Assembly: GCA_021205485.1 (NCBI GenBank) | Contig: JAJPXK010000114.1 | Coordinates: 1-6,934, forward strand | DNA: 6,934 bases | DNA from: Clostridia bacterium | GTDB taxonomy: Bacteria; Bacillota; Clostridia; Christensenellales; Borkfalkiaceae | Direction of reading: 5' to 3' | Part shown: positions 1 through 5,881 of the stretch, one piece after another | How the letters are laid out: each line of letters starts with the position of its first letter | Position numbering within the stretch: position 1 is the stretch's first letter | Program-made: the position numbers and the translations under genes | Notes under the pieces: model-generated | What the model was told of the DNA's origin: nothing | What the model saw: the letters and a program-made list of their open reading frames with translations, nothing else | The model's database searches: none

Positions 1-46
1 CGCTTTCTTCATCGCCATAGAATATAGTAACCTTCTCTTTTGCCAT
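1..46 (-). CDS. Start of a hypothetical gene, cut by the left edge
   Basis: Only the first 15 codons are present. They begin at an ATG (complement of 44-46) and read MAKEKVTIFYGDEES before leaving the window. The sequence AAGGGG lies about six bases upstream, a good ribosome binding site that overlaps the stop of the preceding 172-aa gene. The gap to that stop is 10 nt, so this looks like the next gene of the same operon. The fragment is too short to assign to a family. Confidence 0.6.
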   Translation of the reverse strand, partial: MAKEKVTIFYGDEES

Positions 47-56
47 AATTTTCCCC

Positions 57-575
57 TTAATAATATAAATCCATATATTTTTTATAGTAATCTATAGTAT
101 ATTGCTTTTTCACGCCGCCGTCAACGGCTTGTTCAATGAGCGACGCATACTCACTTGCAAAATACCGCTCATTACAGTCCATAAGATATGGAACGGCGGA
201 TATTCTAACGGAATCATAGATAGCAAAAACCCGCTTTACCGTTTCATCGCTCATAGTAAATTTTCCGTATTTTGTGCGCTTTTGCATACTCTCAAGCCAC
301 TTTTTAGTTTCCCGCTCGGCTTCGTTGTAATCTGTAAAAAACTCCTGATAATGCCGCTCTATCACCTTTTTGCCCGACTTCATTTTAAGCCTGCCTATGT
401 ACTCCAAAATATAGGCGCACTTGCACACCCACGCTTTATATAACGGATGCGAGGGTCCGTATAACGCCAATTCTTCAAGAGTATGTGAAAACCACATTGA
501 ATAATCAGTAAGCTCGTTTATAATGTCTTTATGCGTTTTATAAACCCACTTATAACTTTCTTTATTTTTTGTCAT
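57..575 (-). CDS. Hypothetical protein, tandem paralogue A (172 aa)
   Basis: I do not recognise a family. The protein is 172 residues, looks largely alpha-helical and soluble, and has no signal peptide or membrane segment. It is the downstream member of a tandem pair with the gene at 585-1112, and the two proteins are about 70 % identical by eye. The most conserved stretch is residues ~41-80, with the core WVCKCAYILEYIGRLKMKSG followed by KKV-ERHY-EFFT, and a second conserved block is KRVFAIYDSVRISAV. The middle is rich in charged residues. The ATG is supported by an AAGG motif seven bases upstream that sits on the stop region of the paralogue, and the intergenic gap is 9 nt. The order and spacing indicate the same transcript as the genes to its right. 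The shared CxC pair and basic KMKSGKK patch could be functional, but this is not established. Confidence 0.82.
   Translation of the reverse strand: MTKNKESYKWVYKTHKDIINELTDYSMWFSHTLEELALYGPSHPLYKAWVCKCAYILEYIGRLKMKSGKKVIERHYQEFFTDYNEAERETKKWLESMQKRTKYGKFTMSDETVKRVFAIYDSVRISAVPYLMDCNERYFASEYASLIEQAVDGGVKKQYTIDYYKKYMDLYY
346..432. repeat. Near-identical segment shared with 877-963 (copy 1)
   Basis: These 87 bases match 877-963 at a constant offset of 531 with only two differences (positions 360 and 399). They encode the conserved CKC / KMKSGKKV block of the tandem paralogues. Flanking parts of the two genes differ at many silent positions, so this patch is more similar than its surroundings. 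Confidence 0.85.
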
Positions 576-584
576 AGTAAAACC

Positions 585-1112
585 TTAATAATAAAAATCT
601 TTGCTTTTATGTTCCCAGTCTATCCCGTATTGCTTTCTTACGCCGCCTTCCACTGCCTGCTCTATAAGAGTGGCGTATTCCCCCGCCCTGTATCTCTCAA
701 GCGGACGGCGAACGAAATAATAAACGGCGGATATTCTTACTGAATCGTAGATCGCGAATACTCTTTTTATCGTTTCATCGTCTATGGTAAACTCGCCGTA
801 TTCCGTATTTTTTTGTAGTTCTTCTAACCGTTCTTTGGTTTCCCTTTCAGATTGATTGTAGTTTGTAAAAAATTCGTGATAATGCCGCTCCATCACCTTT
901 TTGCCCGACTTCATTTTAAGCCTGCCTATATACTCCAAAATATAGGCGCACTTGCACACCCACATTTTATACAGCGGGTGATTTGGTCCGTATAGAGCAA
1001 GATTTATAAGCGCGCTGCAAAAGCGGATGTCGTATTGCATAAAATCGTTCACAATGTCCTTATGAGTTTTATAAATCCATTTATAACTTTCACTAAATCT
1101 ACGCTTTTTCAT
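585..1112 (-). CDS. Hypothetical protein, tandem paralogue B (175 aa)
   Basis: This is the second copy of the family at 57-575, three residues longer, with the same helical, soluble character and no recognisable catalytic motif. It shares the cores SYKW-YKTHKDI, LALYGP-HPLYK, the CKC-containing block and FAIYDSVRISAV. Divergence is concentrated at the N-terminus (residues ~20-40), in the segment just before ERY (one residue insertion) and at the C-terminus, although both copies end in YY. Its ATG overlaps the TGA of the upstream 361-aa gene in an ATGA arrangement (1109-1112), which indicates translational coupling. The upstream gene ends in an A-rich stretch, and no strong separate ribosome binding site is evident. 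The copy number of two suggests duplication with partial retention of identity rather than an old, diverged pair. Confidence 0.83.
   Translation of the reverse strand: MKKRRFSESYKWIYKTHKDIVNDFMQYDIRFCSALINLALYGPNHPLYKMWVCKCAYILEYIGRLKMKSGKKVMERHYHEFFTNYNQSERETKERLEELQKNTEYGEFTIDDETIKRVFAIYDSVRISAVYYFVRRPLERYRAGEYATLIEQAVEGGVRKQYGIDWEHKSKDFYY
877..963. repeat. Near-identical segment shared with 346-432 (copy 2)
   Basis: This is the second copy of the 87-base patch, differing at 891 and 930. The similarity includes silent codon positions, which points to recent duplication or gene conversion rather than only to protein-level selection. Confidence 0.85.
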
Positions 1113-2194
1113 ATCTTTTTATTTTTATCATTTAATTTCAGGTATTCTTCCACGCTGTCAAAAGAAGACGGGTAAAACTTCAATTTTTTAAGTTCTTCTT
1201 CCTTTGCTATATATTCATAGGCTTGCGTAAAAGTAAGAATATCCTTAATATCGCCTTTCAGCCACACGGAAATCAGCGCAAGCAGACGGTATTTGCCGTT
1301 TAACTCGCCCTTGTAATATTCAAGGTCAAGATAACTTATAACATTGTCGGTGTACCACCTGCCGTCATCGTCGATAAAACAGCCGTATGCGCACATATCG
1401 CTAATATCGCCCCTTTCCGCGTGTATCCTTTTCACCCTGTCTTTGGCGCTATATTTGTTGTCCGTGTCGGGGATGCCGTTCTTTTCAAGTTCTTCGCTTC
1501 CCCAGGTGCATAATTCCAACAGCACAAAGGGCTCTCCTGCGGGAACGCCATACGGCGGATTTCCGCGGTAAACGAGAATATCTCCGCGTTTAAACGGCGT
1601 GGGAAACTCCAGCCAAATATCTTCAAACAAGCGGGCATATGCTCCCAGCAGACCATGCCAACTGCATTTATAAGTTTCATAAGCATAAACGCAGTCGTCA
1701 GGATCGCGTTCATAAATTTGCTCGATATAATTTTCTTCCCCTATAACGCGCCTTGTTATTCTGTAATAAGCTAAACGCGACTCTTCGCACTTGCTTTCCA
1801 TATCAGAAATTGCTTCGCTTTCAGTATGAAACAGGTCGTCCGATTTAACATACTCCCTGTCGCCTTTATAAAGCGCCTCCCACGAAAACACGGCGTTTTC
1901 ATCTTCTTCCATATATTCGTTGTTTTCGGAGTCCTTAATTTCCAGATATGACTTAAGCAGCTCGCCAAGCGTAATCGGCGATAACTCTTTAAGGTTATTG
2001 ACGGGATAGTCGCCGAACTTTTCGGCAAGGTCTTTATATGAACGATATTTAACTAAAGATAGCTGCGTGTTATTTTGCCACACCAAATAGGCAAGTTGGA
2101 GCGGCGTAAACTGCTCTCTGTTTTTTAGCCAATATTTCTTTAAATCAAGCGAATTTGTATAGGCTTCAATTATATCATTGTTATCGTTATACAT
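1109..2194 (-). CDS. Hypothetical two-domain protein (361 aa), paralogous to the N-terminal half of the next upstream gene
   Basis: The family is unnamed to me. Residues ~28-85 form a helical module beginning QFTPLQLAYLVW (28-39) and ending near LGELLKSYLE. Residues ~100-180 form a variable, acidic middle. Residues ~188-325 form a second conserved domain with LFEDIWLEFPTPFKRGDILV (189-208), then FVLLE, then a segment MCAYGCFIDDDGRWY and a terminal LEYYKG...WLKGDI helix region. The whole protein lines up collinearly with residues ~20-310 of the 674-aa protein encoded just upstream (VFENMWFALPVPFKKGDIVV; IANGYFLSDDGILYGE; DLEFYRGTFEGK). It lacks the polymerase-like C-terminal half of that protein. 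No signal peptide or membrane segment is seen. The ATG is preceded by AGGAG with an eight-base spacer, and it overlaps the upstream stop by 8 nt, so the two genes are co-transcribed and probably coupled. Confidence 0.87.
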   Translation of the reverse strand: MYNDNNDIIEAYTNSLDLKKYWLKNREQFTPLQLAYLVWQNNTQLSLVKYRSYKDLAEKFGDYPVNNLKELSPITLGELLKSYLEIKDSENNEYMEEDENAVFSWEALYKGDREYVKSDDLFHTESEAISDMESKCEESRLAYYRITRRVIGEENYIEQIYERDPDDCVYAYETYKCSWHGLLGAYARLFEDIWLEFPTPFKRGDILVYRGNPPYGVPAGEPFVLLELCTWGSEELEKNGIPDTDNKYSAKDRVKRIHAERGDISDMCAYGCFIDDDGRWYTDNVISYLDLEYYKGELNGKYRLLALISVWLKGDIKDILTFTQAYEYIAKEEELKKLKFYPSSFDSVEEYLKLNDKNKKI

Positions 2195-4211
2195 TTTTTT
2201 TGCTCCTATTTTTCTCTTCGCAGAGATACAAATACTGCGCGTAACTTACCGCAGCGGCGCGTAATTGCATAAAGCAAACTGACCTTTTTATCTCCTGGAA
2301 TACATACTTGCTTTTATACTCGTCATAGCCCTTTCTGTCGGCTATATACATAAAGTACTCTTTAATATCGCCGCTATCATCCTTGTTTTGTATCAGGCGG
2401 CAGACGGCTTCGTCCGCTTCTTCAAGCGAAAAACTATATTCTTCAGAGAGAATTTTTACTATCTGCTCGTAGTACATAAATTCAGGCTGAATTTTCGCAT
2501 CCCGCCGCCACTTGTCGTATGCAATAAAATCTGCAAACTGATTTATGCCGTTCGGCGATACTTTGCCGCCGTTGTAGCTGTCTTTATGGCTTGCGAAATA
2601 CTTATCCGCCGCGGCGGCGATAATGTCTCTATTTGTACAATACGGCTCATAAATACCGTTCCACCCCTCCCACATATCTTTCAGCCTTTCCTTCACATAT
2701 TCCGTTGGTATATAAGGTAAATCTTCTTCGGTTATGTCCGCGAAAAACGCGTACTTTTCGTCTATTGCCTGCATTACCTTTTCCCCATAACCGCGGGGCA
2801 CTGTAATTTGCAATTTAGGCAGACTTTTCTTATACTTATTGAACAGTCTTTGATAGGGCGTGCCCGTTTCAGTAGGGTCTAAATCGGTGATTCCCGTGCC
2901 ATAAGCTACATAGGACGAATTCCAAGCGCCGCCCACAAACGGATAGCATACTGTTTTAACCCTGTCCACAATTTCTGTGGCGACAAGAAAAACCTCGGTT
3001 ATGCCCAATTTTTCAATAACGTTCAGCTCTTCATAAAACCTTTCAGAACGCATGCCGTCTTCTACGCCCTTTTCAAACAGCCCGCAGTTTACGTGCGATT
3101 CAAGTATACGTATAGCCATCGCGCCGTTGGGATTGCCGAACTGTTTTGCCCACACAGTCAATTCGTCGTTATCGGCTTTCGGAAACACAACTGAACACTG
3201 CCCGTATATTCCCGCAAGATTTTTGTCGTCGTCGGTAAAATTCAGCTGCTTTTGCGCTTTTTCTCCCATTGCGCCGTTTAAATTTATATAATAGGAATTT
3301 AAAAGCAGCGACAAGTCTATTTTACCCTGCAGATAATTTGAAACCGCCCATAAAATTTTGTCCTTGCCTTCAAACGTTCCGCGGTAAAACTCAAGGTCGG
3401 GGTAATAGTGGATGCACTCGCCGTATAAAATGCCGTCGTCGCTTAAAAAGTAACCGTTGGCAATCATATCGGTATCATCACCTTTTTTCTTGAGATATTT
3501 AATTCGTTTTTTATCGCCCTGACACGCCGCGTCCAGAAACACAAAAACCTGCTTTGTATACTCTTCACCTATAGGATGACGGCGGCTTACTACTATATCC
3601 CCTTTTTTGAAGGGCACGGGCAGGGCAAACCACATGTTTTCAAACACAAGCCGCAGGTCAATTTCCTTTATATGTTCCTGGTCTGCAAATTCCACCATAA
3701 CGTCCAATATTTTGCCTTTTCCATTTACATGAGCTATCATTTCAGGAAAGTAACCGTTACAGCCTTCTTTTAGTAACTTTTGCTTTGTAATTTCAGCCAC
3801 GATAACGTTTTCGCCCATAAAACTATGTTCCTGCATTCCGAACACGCAGCCGTTAAAAGAAGTAAAGATGCGGTCGTTATCGTCGTAATACCCGTTTTTA
3901 CGCCAAGAACGAAAGGTGTATACGCCGTCATTATTGAGCAGTCGATCCCGCAAATCTTCCACCATCGCAATATATTCAAGCAAATATTCTTTAAGCGTAG
4001 TCTTTCTGTTTTTTAATTCGCAGCGTTTTTCTATCTCAAAATCGGGGTACGTATCAGCGATTTCGCGCCACGCGGCAATACGCTCTTCAAGCGTTCTGCT
4101 GTCGCTGTGCCATACTATGTACGCAAGCTCGTCGGGTGCGAATTTATAACCCGTGCCGCGCAGATATTCCGCCACGTCCTTTGAATTTATAAATGAATAT
4201 ATATCAAACAT
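2187..4211 (-). CDS. Fusion protein: shared N-terminal module plus degenerate DNA polymerase III alpha (C-family) core, predicted inactive
   Basis: 674 residues. Residues ~20-310 match the neighbouring 361-aa protein (KFAPDELAYIVW at 23-34; PFKKGDIVV at 200-208). Residues ~365-665 read as a shrunken C-family polymerase. RFYEELNVIEKLG (391-403) matches the DnaE pattern RLEYELxVIxKMG. VAYGTGITDLDP (435-446) matches VAYxLGITDLDP, and PYQRLFN (452-458) matches LFERFLN. YYEQIVKI (580-587) matches YQEQVMQI, followed by SFSLEEAD (593-600) for GYSLGEAD. RAAAVSYAQYLYL (651-663) resembles SHAAAYALxAYQTAYL. The usual PDFDIDF catalytic strand is PKLQITV (465-471), so the three aspartates are replaced by K466, Q468 and T470. 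The GRGS nucleotide-binding loop is also lost, and PHP, OB and clamp-binding parts are absent. Polymerase activity is therefore unlikely, and a structural or nucleic-acid-binding role is inference. The ATG at 4209-4211 is chosen because GGAG lies eight bases upstream. A GTG at 4218-4220 has no usable binding site. Confidence 0.85.
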   Translation of the reverse strand: MFDIYSFINSKDVAEYLRGTGYKFAPDELAYIVWHSDSRTLEERIAAWREIADTYPDFEIEKRCELKNRKTTLKEYLLEYIAMVEDLRDRLLNNDGVYTFRSWRKNGYYDDNDRIFTSFNGCVFGMQEHSFMGENVIVAEITKQKLLKEGCNGYFPEMIAHVNGKGKILDVMVEFADQEHIKEIDLRLVFENMWFALPVPFKKGDIVVSRRHPIGEEYTKQVFVFLDAACQGDKKRIKYLKKKGDDTDMIANGYFLSDDGILYGECIHYYPDLEFYRGTFEGKDKILWAVSNYLQGKIDLSLLLNSYYINLNGAMGEKAQKQLNFTDDDKNLAGIYGQCSVVFPKADNDELTVWAKQFGNPNGAMAIRILESHVNCGLFEKGVEDGMRSERFYEELNVIEKLGITEVFLVATEIVDRVKTVCYPFVGGAWNSSYVAYGTGITDLDPTETGTPYQRLFNKYKKSLPKLQITVPRGYGEKVMQAIDEKYAFFADITEEDLPYIPTEYVKERLKDMWEGWNGIYEPYCTNRDIIAAAADKYFASHKDSYNGGKVSPNGINQFADFIAYDKWRRDAKIQPEFMYYEQIVKILSEEYSFSLEEADEAVCRLIQNKDDSGDIKEYFMYIADRKGYDEYKSKYVFQEIKRSVCFMQLRAAAVSYAQYLYLCEEKNRSKKNV

Positions 4212-4216
4212 TTTTA

Positions 4217-5491
4217 TCACTCCACTGTTATTTTACAGGTTGCCTTTATAGCGGCTATATCCCTTGCGATAAGCGTCTTTTTTTCGATTAACGCGCTTGC
4301 GACTTTATCTAAAAACTCACGGTTTAATATAAGAAGTTTACGTGTTTTTGCATATAAATGCTCTACTTCTACAATCTTCTGCATTTCCTTACGCTCTTTC
4401 AAAGCTTGCGAACTGCGTTCGGTTTCCCACCTGTCGAATGAAGTTGAGCAATACTCGTCGGCAAATCTTTTGGCTATTTCAAATGCGCGGTGCAAATCAC
4501 TGTTGCAGCCCACGTCCGTTTCGCCGAACTTTACCTCTATCGCTGCCTTGCCGCCCAAAAGCCCCATCACTCGGTTTTCCATATATTTTTTATAGTAGAA
4601 ATAGCTTTCGTTCTGATAATACGTTGCAAAGCCGTCTATATCGCCGCCGTGATTACAAATAGAAACTAACGTAGTGCTTCCTTCTTCTAATAGTTCGGTT
4701 ATAACAACATGTCCAGCTTCGTGGTAAGCAAGACGTTCAATGTCGGCTGCGGGTCGCACATCCTTTGCAGACTCGTAGCAATCAAATATAACATCCCGAC
4801 AAGCCTTTATCATATCGTCCATTTCAATAGTCTGTTTGCCGGCGTAACCCGCTATAAGCCCAGCCTCGTTTATTACGGTTTCAAGCTCGGCGCACGACTC
4901 GCCGTCTAATATACGCGCGATTTCTTTCGCGTCAATATCTCCGACATAATTTTTTTGGCTTAAGTAGTAGCGCACTATCTCAACCGCATCATCGCCGCGG
5001 GGGTACACCATCTCTATCACCTTATCAAATCGCCCTGCTCGCTTTAACGATTCAGGCAGGCTCTTTAATTTATTAGCGGTCGCAAGGACAAACACGTCGC
5101 TCCCCTTGCATCCGTCAATGCAAGCCTGAACGGTAACGTACTCCTCGGCATTGGGATGGGCATCGTCCTCATTTGCGAATTTGTCCAAATCATCGAGAAA
5201 AACTATAGAGGGCACATTTGCCTTTGCCTCGTCAAACACACGCCTGATTTCGTTTACAAAGTCGCCGTTGGGCTTATCTTTATGGAGAGTAAACGACTTC
5301 CGTCCGCTCGCCTTTATAAGACAGTTAGCCATAAGCGTTTTGCCCACTCCGGGTTTGCCGTGCAAAAGCAAGCCGCCGGGAGTGGTAACGCCGAGATTTT
5401 TATACTTTTCACTGTTTACCATAATATCGCATAACTTTTCAAGTTCTGCCTTCACGTCGCTGTAGCCGATAATTTTGTCAAATTCTTTCAT
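4217..5491 (-). CDS. Soluble FtsH-like AAA+ ATPase / M41 zinc metalloprotease (424 aa)
   Basis: This is an ATP-dependent protease of FtsH type without the membrane part. Residues 1-30 resemble the FtsH linker 'I-G-x-x-D-V-K-x-E-L'. Walker A is GKPGVGKT (45-52). Walker B is IVFLDDLD (96-103), where D101 replaces the usual glutamate. Sensor 1 is N140, and RAGRFDK (151-157) supplies the two arginine fingers. The helical lid spans ~165-235. The M41 domain has the zinc motif HEAGH (257-261) and a likely third ligand D332 in NSDL, after LLGGKAAIE. FtsH proteins are usually 600-700 residues with two N-terminal membrane helices; none is present here, so this is cytosolic. The aromatic F-V-G pore loop is not evident: the region 67-86 is about three residues shorter than in FtsH. 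The ATG at 5489-5491 follows GAGGTG with a good spacer. The TGA lies 5 nt before the next ATG, consistent with an operon. Confidence 0.93.
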   Translation of the reverse strand: MKEFDKIIGYSDVKAELEKLCDIMVNSEKYKNLGVTTPGGLLLHGKPGVGKTLMANCLIKASGRKSFTLHKDKPNGDFVNEIRRVFDEAKANVPSIVFLDDLDKFANEDDAHPNAEEYVTVQACIDGCKGSDVFVLATANKLKSLPESLKRAGRFDKVIEMVYPRGDDAVEIVRYYLSQKNYVGDIDAKEIARILDGESCAELETVINEAGLIAGYAGKQTIEMDDMIKACRDVIFDCYESAKDVRPAADIERLAYHEAGHVVITELLEEGSTTLVSICNHGGDIDGFATYYQNESYFYYKKYMENRVMGLLGGKAAIEVKFGETDVGCNSDLHRAFEIAKRFADEYCSTSFDRWETERSSQALKERKEMQKIVEVEHLYAKTRKLLILNREFLDKVASALIEKKTLIARDIAAIKATCKITVE

Positions 5492-5502
5492 AAAAACACC
5501 TC
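5489..5502 (-). promoter_or_regulatory. Ribosome binding site deciding the protease start
   Basis: On the minus strand the sequence reads CGAGGTGTTTTTATG, an AGGTG core about six bases before the ATG. The frame stays open upstream to 5623, but that extension would run through the inverted repeat at 5530-5569 and overlap the zinc-ribbon gene. It has no FtsH-like content apart from one hydrophobic patch. The AAA+ homology also begins immediately after this ATG. Confidence 0.8.
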
Positions 5503-5519
5503 GTGGAATTTTTTTTACA

Positions 5520-5530
5520 AGTATAATATA
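5520..5530 (-). promoter_or_regulatory. Possible -10 element for the protease operon
   Basis: Minus-strand sequence TATATTATACT contains two overlapping -10-like hexamers (TATATT and TATACT) about 30-40 bases before the protease ATG, directly beside the inverted repeat. I see no convincing TTGACA-like -35 at 16-18 bases, so this is a weak call. If it is real, the inverted repeat would cover the -35 region and could act as an operator. Confidence 0.3.
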
Positions 5531-5569
5531 ATACAGGGTATGCACCTTATTTGGTACATACCCTGTATT
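5530..5569. repeat. Strong inverted repeat (13-bp perfect stem): terminator or operator
   Basis: AATACAGGGTATG (5530-5542) is perfectly complementary to CATACCCTGTATT (5557-5569). After one mismatch, three more pairs (ACC/GGT) close a six-base loop TTATTT. The structure lies between the zinc-ribbon gene and the protease. Read on the minus strand it is preceded by an A-tract and followed by ATATTATACTTG rather than a clean T-run, so it is an imperfect rho-independent terminator for the zinc-ribbon gene. Read on the plus strand it is followed by TTTTTG and could terminate transcription entering from the left. An operator role at the protease promoter is the main alternative. Confidence 0.7.
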
Positions 5570-5583
5570 TTTGAAAAAATTTT

Positions 5584-5790
5584 TTAATTTCTTATAACTG
5601 TAATAGAAAAGCTCTTGTTGCACTCTTTACATCTGTGCGACCCCGCTCCCGCTTTTATGCGGCTGCCCACTACCACGCTTGACGTACAGCGGTTATCCAG
5701 ATACCCGCAATACGGGCATCTGGGATGATACGTTACCCTTCTTCCGTCGTCCTGTATAATGGCTGCGTTTTGTGCTACTGCGAATTCCAT
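5584..5790 (-). CDS. Small zinc-ribbon protein (68 aa)
   Basis: The protein has two CxxC pairs: C25-P-Y-C28-G-Y and C54-K-E-C57, with an extra C35. The arrangement CPYCGY...H-R-C-K-E-C-N-K-S-F resembles the N-terminal zinc ribbon of NrdR-type regulators (CPxCGY...RRxCxxCxxxF), but the ATP-cone that follows in NrdR is absent, and the protein ends 11 residues after the last cysteine. The zinc fold is therefore well supported, while a regulatory or nucleic-acid-binding role is inference. The start ATG is preceded by AAAGGAGG, the strongest ribosome binding site in the window, about five bases away, suggesting efficient translation. It is flanked by non-coding gaps of about 90 nt on both sides, so it may be a separate small transcript rather than part of the protease operon. 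Confidence 0.82.
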   Translation of the reverse strand: MEFAVAQNAAIIQDDGRRVTYHPRCPYCGYLDNRCTSSVVVGSRIKAGAGSHRCKECNKSFSITVIRN

Positions 5791-5881
5791 AAAGTCCTCC
5801 TTTAAGGCTTTGCCTTTGTTATTTTTGTAAACTTATTGTAGCAAACGCAATGTCCCTTTTTCGGGATATGAGAAAAATAAT
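5791..5881 (-). promoter_or_regulatory. Intergenic leader before the zinc-ribbon gene
   Basis: This 91-nt gap separates the phosphatase stop from the zinc-ribbon start. It contains TACAAT (minus strand, near 5837-5842), a plausible -10 hexamer, and a small TCCC/GGGA stem with an A-rich loop at about 5851-5864. No good -35 is visible at standard spacing, so promoter activity is only suggested. No terminator T-run follows the small stem. Confidence 0.3.
5804..5816. repeat. Short inverted repeat just before a ribosome binding site
   Basis: AAGGC-TTT-GCCTT (a 5-bp stem with a three-base loop) ends about two bases before the AAAGGAGG of the zinc-ribbon gene on the minus strand. It is small and may be chance. 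If formed in RNA it would sit at the edge of the ribosome landing site. Confidence 0.3.

Noticed and set aside
102..743. Plus-strand open frames opposite the tandem paralogues
   Set aside because: They are antisense to two clearly homologous genes, have low-complexity hydrophobic or cysteine-rich translations and no ribosome binding sites.
346..963. Direct repeats as a CRISPR array or insertion-sequence ends
   Set aside because: There are only two copies, they lie inside homologous coding regions at the same codon positions, and gene duplication explains them.
57..1112. Tandem small genes as a toxin-antitoxin pair
   Set aside because: The two proteins are paralogues of each other, not the dissimilar partners expected of a toxin and antitoxin, and no toxin or DNA-binding motif is seen.
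1432..2028. Two minus-strand open frames (1432-1713 and 1771-2028) inside the 361-aa gene
   Set aside because: They lie wholly within a well-supported gene in another frame, have atypical composition and show no ribosome binding sites.
4212..4220. GTG start three codons upstream for the 674-aa protein
   Set aside because: The GGAG motif lies directly against this GTG, leaving no spacer, whereas it is eight bases from the ATG at 4209-4211.
5492..5623. N-terminal extension of the protease by 44 residues
   Set aside because: The frame is open but passes through the inverted repeat and into the zinc-ribbon gene. It has no good ribosome binding site, and the FtsH-type homology starts at the internal ATG with GAGGTG before it.
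5851..5864. Small TCCC/GGGA hairpin as a terminator of the phosphatase gene
   Set aside because: The stem is only four pairs and no T-run follows it on the minus strand.
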